Shown piece after piece: positions 11,829 to 24,200 of a stretch of 64,000 nucleotides of DNA (position 1 is the first letter of the stretch; each line of letters begins with the position of its first letter). The notes below the pieces were generated by a model that was not told where the DNA came from, made no database searches, and was given only the letters and a program-made list of their open reading frames with translations. The DNA is from Protonemura montana (Eukaryota; Arthropoda; Insecta; Plecoptera; Nemouridae). Position numbers and translations under genes: made by a program. The stretch covers positions 16,554,001 to 16,618,000 of the forward strand of contig OX387606.1 of NCBI GenBank assembly GCA_947568835.1, written 5' to 3'.

Positions 11829-14800
11829 TCATTCTCTACGGGCACGCCTCTTCTTGGGGGACCGAGGTGCGTCCCCGGCGGCAGAAACGTCTATTTCGTC
11901 TTCGTTGCTGGCGGTTTCCTCGCGCGGTTGGTCCAGGTCGCTCTTGGATCGCGAAGGTCCACGCTGAGACTTCTCCGACTTCTCGGCAACCTCTTCATCC
12001 TGTTCTTCGTCTTCGATATCATCATCAGGGGACACCGCGTCGGTTTTCTTTGCCTCAGCCTCGCGCTCCTGTTCCTCAGTCTCCTGGTAAAAACCACAGT
12101 CGGTTAGCAACATATAGGCTGACTATCTCACTTAAAGCAACAACCTCCCTTCATCTGACGCAATTGGGTAGGGTATAATCGAGGGAATCGAGTATAATTA
12201 TCGGTCATTTCATAATTGTTCAATAATAAAGTGTGCCAATAAATTCAAACTATACTCTACAAATGCAATTTAATTTCTTGGTTTCATCAATTGTTCTGAT
12301 ATTCTAAAACAATTTACAAAAAAAAATAGCTGTAAAATCCATTGAAAAACGTGTGGTCTTGGCTGGTCACACTTTTTATTGTAACTCAAGAAACTTCCAT
12401 TCAAATCTCCCACTTTTTTTTTTTTTAACATTCCTGTGCATGACAAGGAAGTTTGGATTGTCTGTATTATCAATTATCATAAATTTATAATCATCATCGT
12501 TATTGCCATTCCCAACCTTTCTCAGTGATAGAGTGTATCATTTTTAAACATTGGTGTATCATTTTTGTCATAATTATTGGGGGAAAATGATATACACTTT
12601 TATTTAATTTTTCACGACTTTAACTTTAAAACTTTATAACTTTAAAATGTAATGAGCATTATTTAATTGATTTCAGATGCTTGTTTCCATGCAATATGAA
12701 TGGTTTGCATGTATTACTTCAAATTTAGTGAATCTCTGCATCACAAAGTATAAGTTTATGTATCATTTTTACCTCGTTTGACCCTATTTCTACATTGACT
12801 GTAAAGTTCGATAATTTAAACATTTGAAAATAACTTTCTTGTCGATGCTCCATTACTTTTTCTATAAATGTTCTATGATTTATGACTGTCTCAATAGAAA
12901 TAGACAATATTCCATATGTTATATTTCTTCAATAAAATCCTGTAAATGAGCTTGTAAAGATTGATTCTCACTGCAATATGATATGACAAGTTATAAGAAA
13001 AATTTCACAGCTGTCCTTATATTTTATTTTTACCTGAAATCCTTGCTCAGAAATGATTATTTTGGTTGAGCTTAAAATGTAAACAGCACAATTTGCACCA
13101 CATCCCAGTAGGAATCAACCTGAAGGCTTTATATTATATAAGGCATTATAAGATATTTGAAAGAATTATAGTTAACAAGGTATTTACGGAAAAGTGTATC
13201 AACTTAGTTACCTCGGTTGACGATCCACAGCAGAATACAAATATGATGACTACAGGTATGGCAAGTACTATTACGTAGACAGCCCACAGCCAGGGTTGCT
13301 CGTTGGTGTAGCGGATGATGCGGCTAACAAAGGTTTCCTACGAGAGAGGAAGGTTTCGGGTCAGTTGGCGACTTCTCAATTCTACATTTGCTGGATTGGA
13401 GATTTAAAGCAGGGACAAACAAACAAATAAGTAATTTTGAAGAAAAAAAAGGGAAGCATTGGGTTTGAGTTCGACATACAGGACTACTCAGCAACTGCGA
13501 CTCCAGGCTGTACTTTTGACATCTCCCCTAGTTTTCTCTCTAAAAAGGGTGTTGGACTAACACAGATGGGTACGTTTCACTGGCTTATAGACATTTCAAC
13601 AAATACATTACACAGTTATTTGACCATGGGCATACCTACCAGCAAAGCTTTTAAAATACAAAATAAAATGGGAGAGCATAGAAAAAGCAGCCAGATCTGT
13701 AAAAGGAGTTCCTAAACAATGTAGGAGTACCAATGCAACGGCACCGCAACTAGGTCATCATGAAGGATTTTTTTCTAAGGTTGGGCTTGAGGGGCTAACT
13801 GCATAGGAATCCCAAGGGACAAGACCGTTACCTCAGAGACCCTTCTTGAGATATACCAGATGTACATCGAGATGGGAATCATGCAGTAGACAAAGTAGAG
13901 CGCCCACCACCCGGGCTTGTAGTTGATGGAACGCATCACTCGACCCCACAAAGTTCCCTGACCACAGCCATATATATTATCATTCCTTAGCCAAATTAAC
14001 GGACATTGCCGCCCAAAAGGTTATGCTTAGCAGTACTTGTTGTTGATATGCTCTCGGGATCGTAATAGCCGCCTTTCAAATGATTTAAAGACCAACTTTT
14101 TCTTCAAACCACATAGCAACTGATTAGATGTCTATAGCTGACCTCTAATTTGAACAATGAAATTTTTCGAACATTTTTGGAGATATTTACACCTACTAAA
14201 CTGGTAGGGAACTTATATTGTTGATGTTATATCTAATGACGTTCTAATATTACAACTGTAATCAATTGGGAATAAAAAAACTATTATTATTATTACCTGA
14301 AAAAAGTGATTAAAGACACATTTTACGCTTTGGGAAAGGGGCTTGCCACACATGTAAGTGTAGTTTGTTTTAAGAGACTGACAGAACAAGAGATAGCAAA
14401 TAATTTCAACTTCAACCATGTTGATGGTGCAGGATTCAAACCGCACTGGGTAGTTAAAACTTCCAGGAAAGATAAAAGGGCCCATCGTCTAGTTGCAAGG
14501 TCTCGGAGTTCGAACCTTACCGCTTGCTTGTCGAGGCTCTTGCGTTTGAGATCAAATGAGTCGGCTGCCCATTGTTCGGCAACGGCCACGTCGTCGGTCA
14601 CCAGGAAGTTGTCGAACAGGATCATGTTGGACATCGACCAAAGCTCCAAGCCCACCGCAGACTGAAAAATTTGGCAAGATAACTGTAAATATCGGTAAAA
14701 CCAAATTTGAACACAAAGCACAGTATCATAATGTAATTTTGCCATATTTTGTATCCCCTCGATCTAGATAGAAGAGTTTCTGCCTACATTGTCATTACTT

Positions 14801-17328
14801 TTGGACCAGAATTATTGCATTAAATAGTTTCATTTAGTCCTCTTGTAAAGCCCTCTTGAAATGTTGTTCAAGGATTTTAGTAGAACCAGTCTGGGTTCGA
14901 TGTAGTTAAAGTAGTTCCCTCCTGAAGCAAGATTTTACAACTAGGGATGTGGGTGGGTGTGATTGTTTTGTATTTTTAGCAGATGGATACTTTTACAAGA
15001 AAAAGTAATGGGGATATTACCAGCAATACATACGGCTTGCACCTCGTGAGCAATTTCAAAGCAAATTTGCTGATTACTCACAATAGGTGTCATGCGGAAC
15101 GGATGCTTGTCCTCAAAGTGGTCTGGGTTGGGAATGCGTCGGGGGCTCCATCGGCCCTTGTAGTTGGGATTCTCGATGAGCGGTGCCCGCCATTTTCCCT
15201 TGTAAGCGGGGTTGGTGATGAGGGGAGGGCGCCATTGGCCACACCCGGCAGCCGCCTCACACGTTGGGTTTGACACGAGGGGTGCTTCCCAGTCTCCATC
15301 CATCTCGGTGTCCCTGAAGGAAACAGAGTCGAGGTTGTTTAGGAATAGGCAGTACAAAGTGGATTGTATGATCACTACAGAAGAGGTTTCATAGATGGGG
15401 AAATTGAGACTAATTGGTTGACATCCTGTTACATCCTCTACCTACTTAAATTGTTAACTAAGTTCTACCATGCACAATTTTATTCATATTTTCATGTTTT
15501 CTTGTCAGTTTTGCTGACAAATAAGTCTCAGTGATTACTGCTGGCAAGAATTTTTGGTATGTAGACAGGTGCTGAGTTCATCAAAGTGTTCTAGCAGATA
15601 CCTTATGCTGATATCTCAAAAAAAGTGCTACCTTTTTTGTGATCATCTGCATCACAGGGCAATAGTTTTGCCACACAGCCACTACCAGATGGCAAAGGGA
15701 CCAATTATGCATTACCACTCATTTCAAAAGCACCACAATTCCCACACTAGTTAACTCACCAGTCCTCTGGCTTCTCAGCATTAGGGTCAGGAATACTCTC
15801 TTCTTCATCTTCCAGCCAACCGTCCGGCATCGTCGCTGACAAATCCGGGATCTGAGCGGAAGCATCATCATCCCAATCTTCAGGCTTTGATGCTTGTGGG
15901 TCAGGAATCTTCTCCCTTTCATCCCAGTCCTCGGGCTTGCGGTCGTTCGGATCATCAATCTCCTTGGCAGGGTTCACTGCAGGTGTGAAGTCTTCTAGCA
16001 GGCTGCCTTCATTGACGACCTGTGCACCACACAGAGGGAAAACATTGACGTTAGCTGTGGTAATTGAGTGATGAAGATTAGGAAGCTCTGCAAGTGCACT
16101 TTTCAAAATGGAGTATGTAACTCAAGTTTTGTTTTAGGGCTTCTATTTACGAGTGGGCAAAAGGCATGATGGGGTGAGGAAAGAAATAAAGTTAACTTTA
16201 TGTGCATATTATGTACACACAGTATTTTGATTGCCAATAAATCATACTAACATTAGCAGTCAAAATAAAATTCAAGTAAAATCTAGTGAAATTCTGATTA
16301 ACTGAGTCACTTGAAGTGGATGTATTATTAGAAAAAAAAACTAAGAAACTTGTTTGTAGGTACTGACCTTGTGGTCCAAGGAGACTTGGTATGTGTTGTC
16401 TGGCTTTAAAACGAGCGTATATAGATGTGGCTGCTTGTCCTTGAATGGTTCCTCCAATCGCTCTTTGGGTGCCTTGGCGTGCTTCTCAGTGATAGTTCCG
16501 TTAAGAGGGTTGCGATGTCTAAAGATGAAGTGCAGTTTGTGATCGAAACCACACTTGTCCGGACCGAACATGATTGTGTAAGGAGTCTTGTCGTGAAAGT
16601 GGCGCAAGTCACTGGTTTGAGGGCCGTCGGAAAGAAGTTTCAGATATGCCCCACCGCATTCTTGTCCTTCTTGTAAAATCACTTCATATTGAACCACGAG
16701 TGGCTTATCCTTGAATTCAAATGGGCGCTTCAAGCGAGATGATATTGCTGCGTGTTTTGCCTTAGATTTGAGAACCAAGCCCAAATCACCGTTGAAGCCG
16801 CCTTTTACGGGAGCTTCGACAGCCCATTCACCTAGATACATGTGTTACTATTAGTATGGGCACTAAGATGTAGGTATTTTGTTTCATGCTAATGGAAAAT
16901 ATGCTAATTTAAAATAATACCACTGCAGGGTTAGGCTTATAATCTACTTACCATCATACTTGGCAATTTCCTCATCAGCATTATCTTTTTTGGCCTCAGA
17001 AAGAACCCACTTGTTTTTGAAACTTTCTAGGTCATCAAAATGATCAGATAGGTACGCATAGCCAGATGTGGTAGGGCTGGCATAATCAATCTCTTCTTCA
17101 ACAGTAGGGGACTCGACCTGAAACATTGTTTCGGAACGTTGATATTTTCAGTGTAACCATCGCCAAAAGCATGTAACAAATTAATACAAATAAAAAGCTG
17201 TCTCATTCAGTTAAATAAGGTAACAGGTAACTCACATCTTCGGTAGTTACAAAGGCGTCGTCTTCTTCGTCGCAATTACCGAGCCCAATGTACAAGAGGG
17301 CTAAACACAAACATAGCTTCCAATTCAT
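11829..17328 (-). CDS. CANX: Calnexin, ER membrane lectin chaperone, with alternative transmembrane exons
   Basis: Coding exons on the minus strand: 17236-17328, 16952-17117, 16368-16831, 15760-16019, 15082-15313, 14521-14661, one transmembrane exon (13832-13957 or 13212-13337) and 11829-12083. Either choice gives 578 residues. The product folds monoglucosylated glycoproteins in the ER. Visible parts are a signal peptide ([17 protein letters not shown]), the lectin domain beginning KYDGEW, a P-domain arm with four motif-1 repeats (type IPDPxxxKPEDWD) followed by four motif-2 repeats (type GxWxxPLIxNPxY), a single membrane span, and an acidic cytosolic tail ending RRARRE, the basic ER-retention type of end. 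All intron borders are GT-AG and phases agree. A non-coding first exon ending at 17623 (donor GTAAGT) probably joins the acceptor before 17344. Confidence 0.97.
13212..13337 (-). CDS. CANX: Calnexin transmembrane exon, canonical copy (with Cys-Cys)
   Basis: This 126-nt exon has phase 0 at both ends, an acceptor ending TAG and donor GTAACT. It encodes 42 residues with the family signature PWLWAVY, a hydrophobic span and a juxtamembrane FCC. It aligns with the human calnexin span PWLWVVY...LFCC, whose two cysteines are palmitoylated. It is the copy nearer the last exon. Confidence 0.93.
13832..13957 (-). CDS. CANX: Calnexin transmembrane exon, alternative copy (no Cys-Cys)
   Basis: A second exon of exactly 126 nt, also phase 0-0, has an acceptor ending CAG and donor GTAACG. 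Its 42 residues align without gaps to the canonical copy (shared T-x3-R-x2-R-x3-N-x2-P, WAxY, IP, final E). It reads [10 protein letters not shown] in the span and replaces the Cys-Cys pair by a YISRRVSE segment. The full open frame, conserved pattern and splice sites argue for a working alternative exon. Including both would make a two-span protein with the tail on the lumenal side, so mutually exclusive use is more likely. Use of this exon is inferred, not shown. Confidence 0.85.
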
Positions 17329-17344
17329 CTTCCTCCTTGTTGGG

Positions 17345-17720
17345 CTAAGAACAAAAAATACAAACTTCCTGTAAAAAGAATACAAGAATGCACTATGGCT
17401 TTGGTTATCTATAGGGTCATAAATTAGGGTATTTACTAATTTCAACACATAGAGCAATGACTGGCAAAGTAGAGCCAGTATAGGCAGGCCAGGAAAAATA
17501 GGCTAGGGAAGACCAAAACAGACAGAAAAACTAATGGGGCTAGTCCTGTTACTGAAATATTACTCAGTTTATCTGACTGCCTGTATATTTTCTTCAAAAA
17601 CGACAAGTTAAAGTCAACTTACTAGATATATAAATCGGAGGAAACAAATTGTCCACCAACGAAAGCCGGACGAACGGAGAAGGGGACTATTGACTGATTT
17701 CAGCCAATCCACGATGAACA
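17345..17720 (-). promoter_or_regulatory. CANX: Calnexin leader intron, 5' UTR exon and promoter region
   Basis: On the minus strand a GTAAGT donor at 17617-17622 can join the acceptor at 17345-17346, which lies 16 bases before the ATG. The leader exon would start near 17680-17690. Just upstream, 17704-17713 reads CCAATCCACG on the plus strand, an NF-Y box directly touching a CCACG half-site. These are the two halves of ER-stress response elements, though not at the canonical spacing. Confidence 0.5.
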
Positions 17721-18205
17721 CACATCAGCTGACAAACATGACTTTCAGAAGGCGCTGGCAGCGAAATGGCGGTGGTTTTGAAATTATGGGATATGTTTTA
17801 TTTTCTTGGACATTTCAATATCTATTGACTCCATGACTAATGATTTAGGGATTAAGAATCAACAAGTTTAAAGATACTTTACAATATTTTTATTTTTTCA
17901 CTAAAATAATCCAACAAAAGTATAGTATTGTTCAATTTTCACAGCTATGTTAAGTTTTTTTAACATACCAATATTGACACATCCTTGTTATGTGATGGTT
18001 TACAAGAAGACATACTGATTGCGCTGCACGGAAAGTTAACAAAATAAATTAATATGTCAAAGCTCAAAGAGCGTCAATCTGACGTTACATTGGCGGAACA
18101 CACGATCGTAAGATCAATGAGCGCATCATTAGGCCTTAACCATTTCAAACGACGTCACAATTTATCGCCAAAGATTTTGTATAGATAATCATGCTTAACG
18201 TTACA
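17721..18205. other. Intergenic between calnexin and allatostatin-A
   Basis: No gene seen. It contains a CRE-like palindrome (cgacgtcac, about 18150-18158) and otherwise AT-rich sequence. Confidence 0.5.
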
Positions 18206-18211
18206 TTTATT
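18206..18211 (-). promoter_or_regulatory. Poly(A) signal of allatostatin-A
   Basis: Complement of AATAAA, 72 bases beyond the allatostatin stop codon and in the right orientation. Confidence 0.6.
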
Positions 18212-18282
18212 TTAAGTAGAACAACTTCCAGTAAACACTGTTTTTTGGCAAGAACCAAAAAATGCACAAGACAACAAACTAA

Positions 18283-19416
18283 TTAGTCATCAGATCTTTT
18301 TCCAACGCCAAAATCATACAGAGGTGCCCTTTTACCGAGTCCAAAGCTATACGGACGTCGGGCAAACCTCACCATTTCTCCCTGCGACTTGGGTACCTCT
18401 TCTTGACCAGCAAGACCATAGAACCTTGATCGTTTTCCCAGTCCAAACCCGTAGTGGAGACTCCTCTTTGCAATCGTGTGCTCCTGCGTTTTGCTGTCTC
18501 CTTGTTTCGCCTCGTCGCTAACCTCGTTCAGTTCGGACTCTGACACCTCCCTTTTACCAAGGCCGAAAGAAAATCGCCGATCAGCCAACGTCCGCTTCGC
18601 ATTCTCCATCGAACCATCAACGTCTTCGTCATCGTAAGAACGTTTCCCCAGCCCAAAGTTGAATCTCGAGTTCTGATTGTGGCTCGGACGTTTTCCCAGG
18701 CCGAAAGAATAGAGTCGGCTGGCATCCCCTCGTTTCCCAAGGCCGAAGCTGTACATTTCGGGACGTCCTCTCTTGCCCAGACCGAAGCTGTAAAGCCGCT
18801 GGGCATCTCCGGGGTATCGTTTGCCAAGCCCAAATCCGTACGGCTTTACTCGTTTCCCCAAACCGAACGAATACAATTTATTTCTCTTCTCTATCATTTC
18901 ATCTTCCGACGTCAACGTATCGATTTCGTTATCTTCGCCGACCTCCTCGACATCTTCATCATCGTCGACGTCCTGGTCATCCGACTGGGATTCGCTGTCG
19001 TCAAAGTCCTCTGCTCGCTTGCCGAGACCGAACGAATACGTCCGGCCCCCGGGAGAGCGTTTCCCTAGACCGAAGCTGTACAGCTGGGACTTGCTCCTTT
19101 TACCCAAGCCGAAGTTGTAGACGGGGAGGCGTTTGTATTCAGAGACGTAGCTGTACGCTCGCTTGCCGACGCTGTTGTAATCCTGCAAACGTCGCAGCAG
19201 CTCTAGCTCGGCGTCGGAAGGCGGCGACTCCTTGGAATGCGCCTGAAGGGAGGCAAGCGACGCGAGAGCGGCTGACTCAGCAGACGAGGGCAGCGCGACG
19301 GGCACCCCTTGCTCGAGCTCGGTGCCGGACACGGGGAGAGAACCAAGGACCACGAGGTTGGTCAGTCCCAGAAGAACTGGCAACGAGGCGCGGAGGATGG
19401 GAGACAGCACCGTCAT
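18283..19416 (-). CDS. AstA: Allatostatin-A (FGLamide) neuropeptide precursor
   Basis: One coding exon of 377 residues. A signal peptide (MTVLSPILRASLPVLLGL...) is followed by 13 peptides ending FGL or FGV, each followed by the GKR amidation and cleavage site. In order they end LPVYNFGL, QLYSFGL, RTYSFGL, NKLYSFGL, VKPYGFGL, QRLYSFGL, PEMYSFGL, SRLYSFGL, SRFNFGL, RFSFGL, LHYGFGL, PYSFGL and APLYDFGV. The first carries the extended form AYSYVSEYKRLPVYNFGL, identical to Diploptera allatostatin 2. Long acidic spacers separate peptides 3 and 4 and surround peptides 9-11. In insects these amides act on galanin-like GPCRs, inhibiting juvenile hormone synthesis in some orders and gut muscle and feeding more generally. 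The ATG at 19416 is preferred over one 16 codons upstream because a strong acceptor (tttttag) ends two bases before it, so the upstream bases are probably intron. Confidence 0.98.
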   Translation of the reverse strand: MTVLSPILRASLPVLLGLTNLVVLGSLPVSGTELEQGVPVALPSSAESAALASLASLQAHSKESPPSDAELELLRRLQDYNSVGKRAYSYVSEYKRLPVYNFGLGKRSKSQLYSFGLGKRSPGGRTYSFGLGKRAEDFDDSESQSDDQDVDDDEDVEEVGEDNEIDTLTSEDEMIEKRNKLYSFGLGKRVKPYGFGLGKRYPGDAQRLYSFGLGKRGRPEMYSFGLGKRGDASRLYSFGLGKRPSHNQNSRFNFGLGKRSYDDEDVDGSMENAKRTLADRRFSFGLGKREVSESELNEVSDEAKQGDSKTQEHTIAKRSLHYGFGLGKRSRFYGLAGQEEVPKSQGEMVRFARRPYSFGLGKRAPLYDFGVGKRSDD

Positions 19417-19739
19417 TCTAAAAATGGGAAAAATCATTATAATTAGTTTTTTTTGTGGGTGCATTTATGTTTGGATTTCTCGGGGTTTACATCTTACAAT
19501 TTGCAAAGCTATTGAGAGTAAGCGTGACAGTAACCGGGGTGCTATCTTGTTTCTTATCCTTACCTAAAGTATCTAACTTTCTTCTCCGAAGAGAAAACCA
19601 TGTTTCCCAAAGAGCGAAATGCCAGCCGACTGAGTTGACAGTAAACATATGAGTGTAACCCAAACTGAAGCTGACGCTCTGTCACCCTTGTGATATGAAC
19701 TCTAATGTACTTAGTACTCTAAGTACACCCCCTCCCTCA

Positions 19740-19764
19740 CCCCCCCCCCCCCCCCCCCCCCCCC
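19740..19764. repeat. Poly-C tract (25 nt)
   Basis: A run of 25 C about 320 bases upstream of the allatostatin-A coding exon, inside the putative leader intron. Confidence 0.95.
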
Positions 19765-21193
19765 AAGTGGGCGGTATCACACGTAAAACGGCCATTATTT
19801 TATAATCTCACACGCATTATCGTTAAACGGAAAACTGAGGGCGGATGAAGTAAGTTGGCCCATAAAATCGGGAAAATCTCGTGGACATTAATAGAGGTAC
19901 AAGCAAACTTATTTTATCACTTCTTTCTTGTCTCTATTCTTCAACACCAATACTTATTATAGTTATTACACATTTTGCGTTGCAATTTTGTACGGAATAG
20001 AAACTGTGAATGAATACGCTAGAAGTAAAAACATTAGAGATTTAGAAAGAGCTGTTTAAAATGCGCGCGGTATGTGTTACTTTCCTTATCTCGAATTATA
20101 TCTGGATCCATGTGCGAGAAAATTAAAAAGAATTATTCTACGTCGAGCACTGCATACTTAATAATTTAAAAGTACAGTTCTTGGCATTTTTTATTCAAAT
20201 TAATTAAGAGCCCTAGAAATAAGCCTGTAAAACAAATTATGGTATGCCAAATACCATATCGTTCATATCGGATCCATATTTAATGTGGTCCGCATCTGTA
20301 AGGGAACAAAACTCCAAAGAGTAAAGTAAGTTCCCTCATTACCGAACCCGAATCAAAAACACTCCATAAAGAAAAAACATCGATATCCCTTACCGAGAAA
20401 AGGGAGCGGACACAACTTGGCTTCTGCCTTGATTTGTCCACAAAATTCCCGCGACCGCTTTTAAGTCTGAGTCCACTTGGACGCTTTTCTACCAGGCGTC
20501 GGCGTCGGCGTCGAAATCTCAAGGTGTACGCACATAACTCGCAGACGGGCCGACAACCGTTTAATTGGAACGCAGGTCTTTAATTACGTCGGCTAGCACG
20601 ACAACACGGAGACGACAATGTTGCGCGTTTATTGCACATTTTTTGCTCAGCAATTTGGTAAATGCTATCAGCTTTCTAGCGCTTTTTCTCTCCCTGCGAG
20701 TCGACCAACTTATTTCATTATACACAGAATATAAAACCCTTTACAAATTTAATTTTATCAGCTTGTCGTCAGTTTCAATACGAACCAAAACTCATTAGAC
20801 GTTGCTTCTATCGAAAGAATATACGTACCCACCCAGAACTGACTTGAATATATACGTAATAAAAAAATACCTCTTGAGAGGAATTTCACCGCAATGCGAG
20901 TATTAAAACATTGTTCGATAATGATGCGTGGGATTTTGCGTTTCTCTCCATGGAAATGTTGTCTATTTGGTTGATTATGCTCATGTGCGTGCGTTAAATC
21001 GTTATTTAATCTAATTCATCCCTTGTGATGGTCATTAGGCTAATTACTTCACAATCGCCACCGATACTATCGCAATTTCGGTCGACGTGGAAACTATGGT
21101 ACGATGCCGATGATGTAAAGCAGATTGAGGAGTATATGGTATCCATAGCCGTGCGCAGGGTGCCCCATTAGGTAATCAAGCAGTTGAGGGGGA

Positions 21194-21218
21194 GGGGGGG
21201 GGGGGGGGGGGGGGGGGG
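21194..21218. repeat. Poly-G tract (25 nt)
   Basis: A run of 25 G preceded by a G-rich flank, complementary to the C tract 1.4 kb to its left. Confidence 0.95.
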
Positions 21219-24200
21219 TTGCAAGGTTATTAGAGTACACCTATGGAAAATAAGGTGCATTTGAAACATACAAATTTTTTTCAATACACCTAACCTAACT
21301 AAGCTGCACTCACTATGAGGCAGCTAATCTGCAAATTTTAAAGCATATCGTTTAGAATTGGGTAGCCATGAGCGAAATTCACACAGGGTTTCAATCCATA
21401 AAGCCGAATAGAACCAAGGGAAGACGCCTCGCAAAATAGGGACTGTGAACTGGGTCGTCGTCCAAAAAAATTAAAGAAATTTGTGTAATTAGAGTCATAC
21501 TTCAGTTAAAAAAAATGAAATAACTATAAAAAGTTGCATTTTTAAAACTGGCAATTAGTATGTACCTTTGACATGCTTATTAGGTGGCCTACATACCCTG
21601 CCCTTTCCTCATCGTGAGTTGCTAACATACAAGTACTTAGTCTATGGTTTTTAAAACTCATCCTCATCGAGTCGAACAATTCTTGTAAACTATACCTACG
21701 TTTAGCAGTAGCTAAATGCTAGCCACTCGTATTTATCAAATATTTGTTCAACTGACTAATAATTATTGTTTATGAGTGAGCAAGCTTTTGTTTATATTTT
21801 TAATAAAAGCACTGAGATGTGACAATTATGACTGTCTGTCTATATCTCATTTATTTTTGATAATATTTACATTAAAAACTATTATTATTATGGGTAAAAT
21901 TACATTAATTTTCTTCAGAGAAATTACAGTTCATACCAAAACCCCTAAACTCTACCAAAAATTCCCGAACTTGGTAAACAAATATTTGAGTTGCACCCAA
22001 TCGATTTGGTATGACAAGTCGATGGTTCGGGTGTAATGACAACACAAATATATAATTCATAGCGTGTGTGGAATGGCATGACCTTTGTTTTGCTTACCAG
22101 ATGTAGCATAGAGGCCCACCTAAGCACTAAGTGCAGTCGAAAACATTGATCGATTTGCTAAAGTTCATGTGCATGTTCACGTTCATGTTTCATCGAAGTT
22201 GTTAGCGTGGAATACTTTCAATATAACACGCAACTTGTAGGATTACAAGTTAAATTGTCAGAGCCGAACACTTTGATGCATCACATGTTATTATATCTGA
22301 CATGAACAAACTGAGAAGACATATTCATCAACTAATCATCCGTCTAATCAATCAATATCCTGATTAGACTAAGTGACGATGCCCAGTCATTGGTGCCAAA
22401 CACCTAAACGGATAGTTTCAGGATAACGATGGCGATATAATAAAGTTGAGAGCCGAGTTTAATATCGAATTCAACGGATTTGATTCCTCCATCACTCAAG
22501 CAACAATTACAATTTTTAATCAATTATTCAAAACACCAACTGAACCAACAGTTCAAGTCCAAATATAATTTTCTGACGTTTAAAAATATCAAATGGTATT
22601 GCATGTCCCATATAGACTAAATTAAATAAATAATTATCTGTGATCAAGTTAGTTTGAAAAGATAAACAAATGATTATTGTTTTGATGATGACACACTAGT
22701 ACAATGCAAACAACAGTGCTAGAGAATATTTGACAATGAATGTAGATTATCAAGTCCTCATGTCTTACCGGGTTACCACCCTGCAGACAATGCCATCATT
22801 CAAGTATACGCGAGAAGTTGCGTGGGGTAGTACAAGTGCTATAGAGCATTACAAGCTTGTGCAGTCACCATATGTGACACGTCTGACTGTTTTTATTCTT
22901 CTGCACCCGCCACAATGTTCTTATTCCATCATGTCTCCGGCTTCCATTGAAATCGTGAACTCTGACAAGTCACAGATGATACGAATTATTATTCTTATCA
23001 TTTCAAACTCTGCTGTCTCCTTCGCATTATTCACAACAACCGAAAAAAGGAGAACTGAGTGGGTTTTCGTGAATTACAACGTCACTCACCTAAGTCACAT
23101 CGCTTTTACAACATGTTGATTTTGCAGACCAGTTTATGAATTCAAAGTTCGCAGTCTGGTGCGTTGCAATTAAAAACAGTGGGCGAATATGAAAGAGTAA
23201 TCAAAGTAAAGAGCAAACGCGAAATAATCGACGCTACAGTCTAGCCCGCGAGAGAATTTGCCATGCTCAAGGACTGCCCCCTAGTGCAATTTCAGTTGTG
23301 TTTTTAGTGGTGGAATTTTAAAATATACTTATGTCTGCAAAATAATTCTCTGGTTTGTTATGATACGAAGCAAAATTCTTATAATAGCTTGATAAACAAA
23401 ATATCTAGGCATGACAAAAGCTTAGAGCTAAAAATGGCTGATAGCAGCGGAGGTGATTTGCAGTGTTTTTTTCTTAATGACAGTTTGCCCGCATGTCACC
23501 CAAAAAAGATCCTATGGCGACTCAGCCGGAAAAGTGTGTTCTGTCGCTGAATGGAGTATAGATTACAAGTCTTTTATAAAAAGGACATAAACTTGGATTT
23601 TTATTTTCTATCTTATTCACCGTAATTTACCAGCGATTTAAAGATGCCGTGACGAATCGTTGAGAGTCAATTATCATTTACCTCAATGCGATGCAAACTG
23701 TTATTCAGAACCAAGAATTAATAACATTATGCATTACTTACTCAACAACGGGCAAAGCGCGACTAATATTCTAGAGGGTTGAGTCGCAAGCAGCCATGCT
23801 TTATACACACAGTTGTTTATCGCTTACTTATTAAACGTGACAACGTATCGACTGGAGGGCGTCGCGACGCCTATTCCGCACAGACGTCGACGCCGACCCT
23901 GGCACTAGACGTCGTTAGTCTTGATTATTTGTTACAGCCACCGGATATGTTTCTTCGGCTCTAGAAACAACTCTTGGGCACCCACTTTTCACAGCGCTTC
24001 CGACCAAGACGTCTTGAGCGAGAGACAATGCGAGCACGAGGTTTTTGACAATAAAAGAGGAAATCTTGAAAATGTATTATTTTCCCTTGTGGTTCTTCTC
24101 CGTGTTTTTATAGTCTTACTTTAATAGGTACTTCATTGCGTTGAATTGCTCTTGTTTCGTAATTGACAAACACAATAGAGATTTTTATTATGGATAGCCT

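Noticed and set aside
14440-14520. tRNA-like words (catcgtctagt, gttcgaacc; B-box-like GGTTTGAATCC on the minus strand)
   Set aside because: No complete cloverleaf can be drawn and the right end is the splice donor region of a calnexin exon.
19417-19464. Upstream in-frame ATG adding 16 residues to the allatostatin-A precursor
   Set aside because: A strong acceptor lies between the two ATGs, and the shorter form has the better signal peptide.
22730-23119. 129-codon plus-strand frame in the putative allatostatin leader intron
   Set aside because: No family match and no splice or promoter context.
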